A stretch of 64,000 nt of DNA from Bathymodiolus thermophilus thioautotrophic gill symbiont. Its GTDB lineage: Bacteria; Pseudomonadota; Gammaproteobacteria; PS1; Pseudothioglobaceae. Positions within the stretch are counted from its first letter, which is position 1. Each line of letters starts with the position of its first letter. The notes beneath the pieces were generated by a model. That model did not search any database and was not told the origin of the DNA. It saw only the letters and a list, made by a program, of their open reading frames with translations. Shown here piece after piece: positions 55,809 to 64,000 of the stretch. The position numbers and the translations under genes are program-made. The DNA is taken from NCBI RefSeq assembly GCF_003711265.1, contig NZ_CP024634.1, positions 124,001-188,000 on the forward strand, written 5' to 3'.

Positions 55809-55894
55809 CCTTAATGCGTTTGGTCGCAAAACGCATTCAAGCAACATCCAAAAAAAATGGATGTTTTTTTATTTTTCAGAAAAGGAAGAAAAAC
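55809..55894 (+). promoter_or_regulatory. Structured rplY leader with a terminator-like hairpin
   Basis: A -10-like TAAAAT lies near 55,799. The leader has a 9-bp stem AATGCGTTT/AAACGCATT (55813-55837) and then ACATCCA/TGGATGT (55844-55864) followed by seven T, which looks like an intrinsic terminator placed before the rplY ribosome site (AAGGAAG). This suggests attenuation or autogenous control. Confidence 0.5.
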
Positions 55895-56566
55895 ATGAAT
55901 ATTACAATTAACGCCACAACGCGTAAAGACCAGGGGAAAGGTGCGAGCCGCCGCCTGCGTCATAATGAACAAATTCCTGCTATCATTTATGGTGCAGGCA
56001 AAGAACCCGATACAATCACACTAAATATCCATGAGATAACGCATCTTTTGGAAAATGAGGAAACTTATACCTCAATATTAGATTTAACGATTGATAAAAA
56101 AACACAGCCTGTGATTATCAAAGACTTGCAGCGTCATCCGGCTAAAAATTTGGTTACTCATGTAGACTTCTTGCGTATTGATATGAACAAGGAAATTGTT
56201 ACTAACATTCCATTGCACTTTATGGGCGAAGAGGACAACGAAGCAATGCGTCTTGGTGCAATTCTTAACCAATTTGTTACTGCAATTGAAGTTTCTTGTT
56301 TGCCAGCAAATTTACCGAATTCTATTGAAGTTGATATTAGTAAACTTGGTATGGGTGACCATATCAGTCTAACAGGTATTAATATGCCAGAAGGCGTTAC
56401 CATTATTGCACTAACACACGGTGATATTGAAGCGCACGATCAAAGTGTTGTTTCTGTTCAAGAGCCGAAGTTGATGTCTGAAGAGGCTCAAGTTGTTGAT
56501 TCTGAGACTGAAGAAGGTGCAACTGAAGGTGGTGATGATAAGGCTGAAGATACTTCAGGTTCTTAA
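55895..56566 (+). CDS. rplY: Ribosomal protein bL25, long (Ctc/TL5) form
   Basis: From ATG 55895 the protein has 223 residues. The L25 domain (about residues 1-95) has RKDQGKGASRRLRHNEQIPA and IYGAG. The Ctc C-terminal beta domain (about 96-185) has NIPLHFMGEEDNEAMRLGA. An acidic low-complexity tail (about 195-223) ends it. It binds 5S rRNA. The long form with a Ctc domain differs from the short E. coli L25. Confidence 0.95.
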   Translation: MNITINATTRKDQGKGASRRLRHNEQIPAIIYGAGKEPDTITLNIHEITHLLENEETYTSILDLTIDKKTQPVIIKDLQRHPAKNLVTHVDFLRIDMNKEIVTNIPLHFMGEEDNEAMRLGAILNQFVTAIEVSCLPANLPNSIEVDISKLGMGDHISLTGINMPEGVTIIALTHGDIEAHDQSVVSVQEPKLMSEEAQVVDSETEEGATEGGDDKAEDTSGS

Positions 56567-56622
56567 AAAAAGCATTTTTGCATAAATTTGATTGAGCGTT
56601 TATACACATACAAAAAGATCTG

Positions 56623-57198
56623 ATGGCGATTAAATTGATTGTTGGCTTGGGTAATCCTGGTAAGGATTATCAAGCACATCGTCATAATGTTGGTTTTTGG
56701 TTTTGTGATGCGCTTGCACATTTATATGCGGGTATTTTTAAGAAAGAATCTAAGTTTTTTGGTGATGCGACGCAAGTCAATATTGCTGGTGCAAATGTTC
56801 GACTGTTAAAACCAGATACTTATATGAACGCTTCTGGTAAGTCAGTTCAAAGTATTGCTAAATTCTATCAAATAAATGCAGATGAAATTCTGATTGTGCA
56901 TGATGAATTGGATCTTAATCCTGGGGTTGCTAAAATCAAATTTAGTGGCGGACATGGCGGGCACAATGGACTTCGTGATACGATTAAGGCCTTGGGTAGC
57001 AAAGATTTTTATCGACTTAGAATTGGCATTGGACACCCAGGTGACAAATCCAAGGTGGCAGATTTTGTTTTGCATGCACCTAACAAGTCTGAATTTGAGC
57101 CAATCCAAACGACTTTGGTTGACTCGCTTAATGTAATTGAACAGCTAACAAAAGGTGATGTTGACTCGGCAATGAAAGTGTTACACACACAAAAATAA
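56623..57198 (+). CDS. pth: Peptidyl-tRNA hydrolase
   Basis: The 191-residue enzyme has [20 protein letters not shown] (catalytic His about residue 22, Asn10 region), [26 protein letters not shown] (Asp about 95) and [18 protein letters not shown]. It frees tRNA from drop-off peptidyl-tRNA. The rplY-pth-ychF order is common. Confidence 0.96.
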   Translation: MAIKLIVGLGNPGKDYQAHRHNVGFWFCDALAHLYAGIFKKESKFFGDATQVNIAGANVRLLKPDTYMNASGKSVQSIAKFYQINADEILIVHDELDLNPGVAKIKFSGGHGGHNGLRDTIKALGSKDFYRLRIGIGHPGDKSKVADFVLHAPNKSEFEPIQTTLVDSLNVIEQLTKGDVDSAMKVLHTQK

Positions 57199-57215
57199 GA
57201 AACAGAGGTAAAGAA

Positions 57216-58307
57216 ATGGGATTTAAATGTGGTATTGTGGGCTTGCCCAATGTAGGAAAATCAACTTTATTTAATGCACTTACCCAAGCAGGGATTGAAT
57301 CAGCAAATTATCCATTTTGCACTATTGAGCCTAATGTGGGCATTGTGCCAATGAATGACAAGCGCCTTGAGCAATTGGCTGAAATTGTGAATCCGCAAAA
57401 AATCTTGCCAACCACCATGGAGTTTGTGGATATTGCAGGCTTGGTTGAAGGTGCGTCAAAAGGCGAAGGGTTGGGCAATCAATTTTTAACCAATATTCGA
57501 GAAACAGATGCGATTGTGCATGTGGTTCGTGCATTTGATAACGATGATATTATCCATGTGGCTGGTAAAATTTCACCCCTTGATGATATTGAAATTATCA
57601 ATACAGAATTGGTTTTGGCAGATTTGACTGCGGTTGAAAAACTGTATCAAAAAGCGATAAAAGGTGCCAAATCTGGGCAAAAAGATGGCTTGCCACTTAA
57701 AGCTCTATTGGAAAAAATTTTACCAGTGCTTGAAACAGGGGAAAGCGTCCGTACCTTGTCTTTTGATGATGAAGAAACAAAACTGTTAAAAGGCTTTCAA
57801 CTACTCACTATTAAACCTGTGTTATATGTTGCCAATGTCAGCGAAGATGGCTTTAGCGATAATCCATATCTTGATAATATTCAAAAATTTGCACAAGCAG
57901 AGGGCGCACAAGTTGTGGCAATTTGTGCCGATGTTGAGGCAGAAATTTCTGAATTAGATGCAGAGGAAAAACAAGAATTTTTATCTGAGATGGGACAAGA
58001 TGAATCAGGTTTGGACCGCCTTATTAAAGCAGGTTACAAGTTACTCGGATTGCAAACTTATTTTACCGCTGGCGTGCAAGAAGTGCGTGCTTGGACGATT
58101 AGCATTGGCGATAGCGCACCACAAGCAGCAGGCAAAATTCATGGAGACTTTGAAAAAGGTTTCATTCGTGCCGAAACTATTGCCTTTGATGACTTCATCG
58201 AATGCAAAGGTGAAAAAGGCGCTAAAGAAGTAGGGAAATTACGCTCAGAAGGCAAGGAATATATTGTCCAAGATGGCGATGTTGTCCATTTCTTATTTAA
58301 TGTCTAA
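57216..58307 (+). CDS. ychF: Redox-responsive Obg-family ATPase YchF
   Basis: The 363-residue protein has the P-loop [14 protein letters not shown] (about residues 8-21), [32 protein letters not shown], and the C-terminal TGS domain (about 278-363, [28 protein letters not shown]). YchF prefers ATP over GTP and associates with ribosomes. It follows pth by 17 bp. No clear terminator follows. Confidence 0.96.
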   Translation: MGFKCGIVGLPNVGKSTLFNALTQAGIESANYPFCTIEPNVGIVPMNDKRLEQLAEIVNPQKILPTTMEFVDIAGLVEGASKGEGLGNQFLTNIRETDAIVHVVRAFDNDDIIHVAGKISPLDDIEIINTELVLADLTAVEKLYQKAIKGAKSGQKDGLPLKALLEKILPVLETGESVRTLSFDDEETKLLKGFQLLTIKPVLYVANVSEDGFSDNPYLDNIQKFAQAEGAQVVAICADVEAEISELDAEEKQEFLSEMGQDESGLDRLIKAGYKLLGLQTYFTAGVQEVRAWTISIGDSAPQAAGKIHGDFEKGFIRAETIAFDDFIECKGEKGAKEVGKLRSEGKEYIVQDGDVVHFLFNV

Positions 58308-58779
58308 CCTTGTTACCATGAAGAAATATTCCACACCCCACATATCCCGAAGCACAATTTTCCAATAGAGAACGGTCGTACGCCTCACTTTTTCAGCGTT
58401 AGTTAGAGTAATTTACTGCATTTTTCATACTTTCATTTTGTATTAAACATTGAGGTTTAAAAAATAGCTAATTCTATGCGCATTTGTTTCCTTGACTAGG
58501 TTTTTAAAATCTTCGTTATAAGAATATTTTAGAAGAAAGCGGGAGTTCTTTACAATATAAGGCAGATGGATGATTAACAAAATTCAATTTTTTCCCTAAA
58601 GGATAACCCAATTAGCGATTTTTTTTAAAGCAAGACTAAAACTGAGTTAAAAAATTGTCAAGTAAAAGAGTTCCAGCCAATTTTTATTGTTTACCGAGGA
58701 CGATGAACACAGCACAATATTCATTGAGCCTTGCCTTAAATCTACACTAGACACATTACAATAACAAGACTTATCACCA
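58308..58779. other. Gene-free gap with a degenerate MITE piece
   Basis: About 470 bp without a credible gene. From about 58,561 to 58,665 the order GGATGATTAACAAAATTCAA, CCAATTAGCGATTTTTTTTA, GAGTTAAAAAATTGTCAAGT follows a reverse-orientation MITE in eroded form. The rest shows nothing recognisable. Confidence 0.5.
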
Positions 58780-61700
58780 CTACTCAAGCACTAAGTTACC
58801 ATAAGTCGCCATATTGCTCACCAAATTAGGATGATAATCAACACCCTCTAAGGTGATGGTTATCAAGATATTCTCTGCTCCAGTGCCATCGTGGTCAATC
58901 GTTAGTCTAGTGAAAATGTTATCTGCAGTACTATCAGCAGCGGAGGCTGTTACAAAATCACTTAGATAAGAAGCAGAGCCATATCCTATCAATAAGTCAC
59001 TCAGGTCGATAACATCTAAATCATATTTATCGCCTACAACAAAGTCTTTGATCCAGTCGTTACCTGCATTTGTAAAGCCGTAATCAAAAGTATCACTACC
59101 TCCACCACCAGTTAAGATGTCATTGCCAGCACCGCCAATCAAAATATCGTCTGTGGTGCCTCCATTTAGGTTGTCGTTACCTCCTAAGCCGTGTATGGTG
59201 GTTTTTGCGCTAGTGGTAAAGAGTGTGTCACTTTGAGTATTGCTGCCTTGTATTGTTTTGCTGCCATCAAAAGTGCTAGCATCAATAGTCCAGTTGTAAG
59301 TGTCTATTAAATATTGTCTAGCAGTGGCATCAGTGTAATTTGCAATATCCCACACAACATCTCTCTGAATAGCAGTCTCTCCTGTGGTGGTATCAAGCTT
59401 TGCCCAACCACGCAAAGTGTTATCCATATTGGCAGTAGTCATTGAGGTTGTAACAAACATGTCTTCTGCATCTATTAAACTCGAAATATCCCAACTGCCA
59501 ATGTCTTGATTAAAGGCGGTTGCTCCATAAAACATCTTATACATATTAATCGCCTTGCTAACATCCCAACTGCTAATATCTTGGTTAAAGGCGGCTGCTT
59601 TATTAAACATATATTTAGCAATGGTCATTTCGCCAACATCCCAACCGCCAATGTCTTGATTAAAAGTGGTTGCCTCATAAAACATCGATCCTGCATTAAT
59701 CATATTGCTAACATCCCACTTGCCAATGTTTTGGTTGAAGCCAGGTGAATCACTAAATGCACCAAGTGCACTGCTTATATGAGACACATCCCAATTCGTT
59801 AAATCGGCATCAGCACCAACATGCCCTTCTAAATTGAAAAGTCTGGTTGCATTTTTAGTAGTGACAGTATTGGCATTGCCAGCGCTATCTGTAAAGGTAT
59901 TTGCTGCAACGGTAATGGCAACATTCCTATGTATTCCACCTAGACTTGGGGTTACTTTAATGGTGTATTGAGTTGCACTTACTCTGGTAAATGAACCTAG
60001 GTCAATAGTGCCATTGACAATATCAATGTCATCTACGGTAAATGTTCCATATCCAATGGTTTCATTAAAATTAAATGTGATTATTTTATTAACGGCATGC
60101 CTGCCACCACTACCTGTAATCGTTAGGATCGGTTTGACAGTTCCAAGCACCAAGTTACCATTAGCAATCATATCATCCAATAAATTAGCCCTATAAGCAA
60201 TATTTCCTAAAATAATGGTTACTGGACTATTAAGCTCTCCAGCGCCATCATGGTCAATAGTCAATTTCGTGCTAGCACCATCAGCAGTTGCTGTTATAAA
60301 ATCACTCAAATTAGAAGTAGATTCATACCCTATCAACAAGTCTTTAAGGTCAACAATATCTGCATCAGCATTTGTGTTTATGTCTCCTACAGTAAAGTCA
60401 CCAATAAGGTCATTGCCTGCGTTTTCAAAGCCGTAATCAAAGGTATCTCTACCACCTTCACCAATTAAGGTGTCGTTGCCAGCACCGCCAACTAAGGTGT
60501 CATCTGTGGTACCGCCAATCAGTGTGTCGTTGCCACCTAAGCCGTGTAGTGTGGTTTTTGCTCTAGTTGTAGCAAATGTGTCGGAGGTGGCAGTGCCCTG
60601 TATCGTCTTACTACCATCAAAAGTGCCGTCATTAATAGTCCAGTTATAGGTATTTATTAAATATTGTCTAGCGGTGGCATCGGTGTAGTTTGCGATGCCC
60701 CACTCAACATTGTTCTGAATGGCAGTTTCTCCTGTAGTAGTATCAAGCTTTGCCCAGCCACGCAAAGTATTGTCCATATTGGTGACATTCATGCTCCAAT
60801 CTCTAAAAAACATATGGCCTGCATTTGTTAAACTCGAAATATCCCAACTACCAAAGTTTTGATTCGTATCGTGTGCCGAATAGAACATTTCGAACATATT
60901 GACCACTTTGCTAACATCCCAACTACTAAAGTTTTTATTGGTGAAGCGTGAAGACTTAAACATACGAGACATATTAACCACATTGCTAACATCCCAACTG
61001 CGAATGTTTTGTCCAAGTCTATCATTATAAAATGCATTACTTGCATCTGTTACATGAGACACATCCCACATTGTTATATCAGTATTATCGTATCCAGAGG
61101 AATTCGGTTCAGACTTAAGATCAATCCGCTCTCCTAAACGATTAATTCTAGTCTCATTCTTAGCAACAACAGTATTAACATTACCAACAATATCCGCAAA
61201 AGCGCCTGCTGCAACCGTAATGGCAACATTAGAATGCTTTCCGCCTAGGTTTGGGGTTACTTTAATGGTGTATTGAGTTTCATTGATTTTGGTTAATGAG
61301 CCTGCATTAATTGTGCCGTTGATAATGTCAATATCATCTACGGTAAATGAGCCATCTTTGATGGCTTTACTAAAATTAAATGTGATTGTGTTGGCGGCGC
61401 TATCTTTGCCACCACTGCCGCTAATAAGTAGGGTTGGTCCGGCGGCATCAAGTACTAAGTTGCCGTTAGCAATCAAATCATTTAATAAGTGGGTGTTGTA
61501 AGTAATATTTTTTAAGGTAATGGTTACTGGGCTGTTAAGTGTGCCAGTGCCGTCATGGTCGATAGTCAACTTGGTGCCAACGGTGTTAGTGGTGGCAGCA
61601 GCGGTGACAAAGGCGTTTAGATTGGAAGTGGTGCTATATCCGATTAACAAATTGCTAAGGTCGATAACATCTGCGCTGGTGTTGGTATTTATATTGCCTA

Positions 61701-64000
61701 CGGTAAAGTCGGTAATGGTGTCGTTGCCTGCGTTTTCAAAGCCGTAATCAAAGATGTCTCTGCCACCTGCACCGGTTAAGGTGTCGTCGCCTGAGCCACC
61801 GACTAAGGTGTCATTTGTGGTGCCGCCAATTAGTGTGTCGTTACCGCCTAAGCCGTGGAGTATAGTTTTTGTGCTGGTTGTGTTCAGTGTGTTGCTGGCA
61901 GCAGTGCCTTGTGTTGCTATGTAGCGGTCAAAACTGCCCATATTAATGGTCCAGTTGTAGGTGTCTATTAAATATTGTTTGGCGGTGGCATCGGTGTATT
62001 GTGCAATGCCCCAAATAACATTTCTTTGAATGGCGCTTTCCCCTGCACTGGTGTCAAGTTTTGCCCAGCCGCGTAAAATATTATCCATGTTGTCGATGCT
62101 GATTGCGGTGTCATCAAGCATCCACTCTGCGTATTCTAAATTTGAAATATCCCAGTTGCTAATGTTTTGGTTAAAGGCGCTTGCGGCATTAAACATCGCA
62201 TGCATACTGATCACTTTGCTGACATCCCAGTTGCTAATGTTTTGGTTAAAGGTGCTTGCACCTCTAAACATCTGAAGCATACCGGTTATCTTGCTGACAT
62301 CCCAATTGCCAATGTCTTGGTTAAAGCTGGTGTTAATGAATGCATTGCTGGCATTGTTGGCATGTGATACATCCAAATCTGTTAAGTTGTTACTATTGAC
62401 ATTAAGCCAATCTTTTAAATCGCTAATTTCAGTTGTATTTTTAGCAATGGCAGTATTGACATTACCTGCAAGGTCTTCAAAGGTGCCCGCTGCCACTGTG
62501 ATGGCAACATTGGCATGCTGTCCGCTAGGGCTTGGGGTGACTGTCATGGTGTATTGGTTGGCACTGACTTTGGTCATTGAACCTGCGTTAATCACGCCAT
62601 TGACAACACTAACATCATAGGCGGTAAATGAGCCGTCTTTGATGGCTTCATTAAAGTTAAATGTGATGGTGTTACTGGCAGTATCTCTACCGCCATTGCC
62701 TGTAATTATTAGAGCAGGTCCAATGGACTCAAGTATTAAGTTGCCATTGGCAGCCATATTATTCAACAAATTGGCGTTGTAGGCAACATTGGATAAAGTG
62801 ATGGTAACGAGGGCATTAAGTGCTTCTGTGCCACCGTAGTTAATGGTTAGTTTGGTGCCAGTACCAGCGGCAGTGGCTGTTATAAAATCACTCAGATAAG
62901 AAGTGGATTTACATCCTATCAATAAGTCGCTAAGGTCGATAGTGTCTGCGTTGGCATTTGTCCTGATGTTTCCGACGGTAAAGTCGGTGATGGTGTCATT
63001 GCCTGCATTTTTAAAACCGTAATCAAAGGTGTCATTGCCATTGCCACCAGTTAAGGTGTCGTCGCCTGCACCACCGACTAAGGTGTCATCTGTGGTACCG
63101 CCAATTAGGATATCGTTACCGCCTAAGCCATGTAGTGTGGTTTTTATGCTGGTTGTGGTGAGTGTGTTGGCAGTGGCAGAGCCTTGTATTGTCTTGCTAC
63201 CATCAAAAGTGCCAACTTTGATAGTCCAGTTGTAGGTGTTTATTAAATATTGTCTGGCAGTGGCATCGGTGTAGTTTGCAATGCTCCATACAACATTTCT
63301 TTGAATGGCAGTCTCTCCTGTAGCGCTATCAAGTCTTGCCCAACCACGCAAGGTGTTGTCCATATTGGCGCTGGTCATTGCTAGGGTATTGGTGAACATG
63401 TGATTTGCATTGGTTAAACTTGAGATGTCCCAGTTGCCAATGTCTTGATTAAAGGCGTATGCGTCAAAAAACATTCTATACATACTGGATACTTTGCCAG
63501 TGTCCCAATTGCCAATGTCTTTATTAAAGACACTGGCGCTTAAAAACATCTCAGACATATGGGCTACTTGGTCAACTTGCCAATTGCCAATGTCTTGGTT
63601 AAAGGCGCTTGCATAGGCAAACATCTTGTACATATTAGTTGCGCTACCCATTTGCCATTTGCCAATGTTTTGGTCAAAGGTGGTGGCTCTATAAAATGCA
63701 TAACTTGCATCGCTTGCATAAGACACATCCCAATGCGTTAAATCCACATCAGAACTGCTACTATTAATGTTAAACCAATTTTTTAAATTGCTAATTGTGG
63801 TTGTGTTGCTAGTAAGGGTGGCATTGGTATTACCTGCAATATCTGCAAAGGTGTTTGCACCAACTATGATGGCAACATTGGCGTGTTCTCCTCCTAGGCT
63901 TGGGATTGCGATAACGCTGTATTGGGTTGCACTTATTTTGGTAAATGAGTTTGCATTGAGGGTGCCATTTATAATGTCAATATCACCAATGGTAAATGAT
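58780..64000 (-). CDS. Giant modular Ig-like/BspA (DUF285)/RTX protein, N-terminus outside the window
   Basis: The frame is open from its stop at 58,780 to the window edge, at least 1,739 residues. It is built of four units of about 1.3 kb. Each unit has a bacterial Ig-like domain (e.g. TITFNFNEAIKDGSF, VAITVAAGTFEDLAGNVNT), a row of BspA/DUF285 repeats (FNQDIGNWDVSKITGMLQMF type), and an RTX-like nonapeptide block (GGNDTLIGGTTDDTLVGG) followed by FDYGFENAGNDTITDFTVG and IDLSDLLIG. The N-terminal end in view begins in another Ig-like domain. BspA-type repeats occur in surface adhesins and RTX repeats bind calcium. It is likely a secreted or surface protein for host or cell contact; the secretion route is unknown. 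Confidence 0.85.
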   Translation of the reverse strand, partial: SFTIGDIDIINGTLNANSFTKISATQYSVIAIPSLGGEHANVAIIVGANTFADIAGNTNATLTSNTTTISNLKNWFNINSSSSDVDLTHWDVSYASDASYAFYRATTFDQNIGKWQMGSATNMYKMFAYASAFNQDIGNWQVDQVAHMSEMFLSASVFNKDIGNWDTGKVSSMYRMFFDAYAFNQDIGNWDISSLTNANHMFTNTLAMTSANMDNTLRGWARLDSATGETAIQRNVVWSIANYTDATARQYLINTYNWTIKVGTFDGSKTIQGSATANTLTTTSIKTTLHGLGGNDILIGGTTDDTLVGGAGDDTLTGGNGNDTFDYGFKNAGNDTITDFTVGNIRTNANADTIDLSDLLIGCKSTSYLSDFITATAAGTGTKLTINYGGTEALNALVTITLSNVAYNANLLNNMAANGNLILESIGPALIITGNGGRDTASNTITFNFNEAIKDGSFTAYDVSVVNGVINAGSMTKVSANQYTMTVTPSPSGQHANVAITVAAGTFEDLAGNVNTAIAKNTTEISDLKDWLNVNSNNLTDLDVSHANNASNAFINTSFNQDIGNWDVSKITGMLQMFRGASTFNQNISNWDVSKVISMHAMFNAASAFNQNISNWDISNLEYAEWMLDDTAISIDNMDNILRGWAKLDTSAGESAIQRNVIWGIAQYTDATAKQYLIDTYNWTINMGSFDRYIATQGTAASNTLNTTSTKTILHGLGGNDTLIGGTTNDTLVGGSGDDTLTGAGGRDIFDYGFENAGNDTITDFTVGNINTNTSADVIDLSNLLIGYSTTSNLNAFVTAAATTNTVGTKLTIDHDGTGTLNSPVTITLKNITYNTHLLNDLIANGNLVLDAAGPTLLISGSGGKDSAANTITFNFSKAIKDGSFTVDDIDIINGTINAGSLTKINETQYTIKVTPNLGGKHSNVAITVAAGAFADIVGNVNTVVAKNETRINRLGERIDLKSEPNSSGYDNTDITMWDVSHVTDASNAFYNDRLGQNIRSWDVSNVVNMSRMFKSSRFTNKNFSSWDVSKVVNMFEMFYSAHDTNQNFGSWDISSLTNAGHMFFRDWSMNVTNMDNTLRGWAKLDTTTGETAIQNNVEWGIANYTDATARQYLINTYNWTINDGTFDGSKTIQGTATSDTFATTRAKTTLHGLGGNDTLIGGTTDDTLVGGAGNDTLIGEGGRDTFDYGFENAGNDLIGDFTVGDINTNADADIVDLKDLLIGYESTSNLSDFITATADGASTKLTIDHDGAGELNSPVTIILGNIAYRANLLDDMIANGNLVLGTVKPILTITGSGGRHAVNKIITFNFNETIGYGTFTVDDIDIVNGTIDLGSFTRVSATQYTIKVTPSLGGIHRNVAITVAANTFTDSAGNANTVTTKNATRLFNLEGHVGADADLTNWDVSHISSALGAFSDSPGFNQNIGKWDVSNMINAGSMFYEATTFNQDIGGWDVGEMTIAKYMFNKAAAFNQDISSWDVSKAINMYKMFYGATAFNQDIGSWDISSLIDAEDMFVTTSMTTANMDNTLRGWAKLDTTTGETAIQRDVVWDIANYTDATARQYLIDTYNWTIDASTFDGSKTIQGSNTQSDTLFTTSAKTTIHGLGGNDNLNGGTTDDILIGGAGNDILTGGGGSDTFDYGFTNAGNDWIKDFVVGDKYDLDVIDLSDLLIGYGSASYLSDFVTASAADSTADNIFTRLTIDHDGTGAENILITITLEGVDYHPNLVSNMATYGNLVLE

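Overview
This AT-rich window looks like a gammaproteobacterial chromosome. The housekeeping genes (cdsA-uppS, a caa3-type cytochrome oxidase cluster, lolA-ftsK, ubiE-ubiJ-ubiB, accB-accC, rplY-pth-ychF) have gammaproteobacterial gene orders. The accessory content is FrpC-like RTX proteins, a BspA-type (DUF285) giant protein, a delta-class carbonic anhydrase, many small mobile repeats and decaying gene copies. That mix recalls the Thioglobaceae/SUP05 group and especially the toxin-rich thiotrophic symbionts of bathymodiolin mussels. This placement is inference: no sulfur-oxidation or 16S gene lies in the window.

Layout. 1-2,030: cdsA (cut by the window edge) and uppS, divergent from hisF. 2,050-10,320: a full aa3/caa3 cytochrome c oxidase locus with structural genes coxB, coxA, coxC and assembly genes (thioredoxin-like protein, ctaB, DUF2970, ctaA, a 34-residue membrane protein, ctaG, DUF2909, SURF1). 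10,320-21,840: an accessory island with three FrpC-like RTX genes, relics of a duplicated lolA-ftsK segment and MITE copies. 21,840-30,260: lolA, ftsK, trxB, tRNA-Phe, a candidate small RNA, a UPF0149-pyrB-ruvX-transglycosylase operon and apbE. 30,260-32,230: delta carbonic anhydrase and a haem c DUF3365 lipoprotein among MITEs. 32,320-40,610: recN-nadK, grpE, adk, a DinB-like gene, and a periplasmic thiol-redox pair (two-domain thioredoxin plus dsbD). 41,080-46,510: aroQ-accB-accC-[AAA ATPase-nuclease]-argC-erpA, where an unclassified two-gene ATPase/PD-(D/E)XK pair is spliced into a biosynthetic operon. 46,510-51,610: an ATPase relic split from its remainder by a MITE, a frameshifted cadherin-repeat surface protein, and a dead IS5-like element. 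51,750-58,310: gltA, ubiE-ubiJ-ubiB, rplY, pth, ychF. 58,780-64,000: most of a giant modular protein of Ig-like, BspA-type and RTX blocks, running off the right edge.

Themes. Respiration (oxidase, haem A synthesis, ubiquinone genes) dominates the core. Surface or secreted repeat proteins (three RTX, one cadherin-like, one BspA/RTX) dominate the accessory part, but no type I secretion genes are present here. A 159-161 bp inverted-repeat element with 5-bp target duplications occurs in six well-preserved copies plus several degenerate ones and has shaped most intergenic regions. The strongest candidates for new biology are the ATPase-nuclease pair, the RTX cluster with a predicted Asp-Pro self-processing site, the four-module Ig/BspA/RTX protein and the MITE family.
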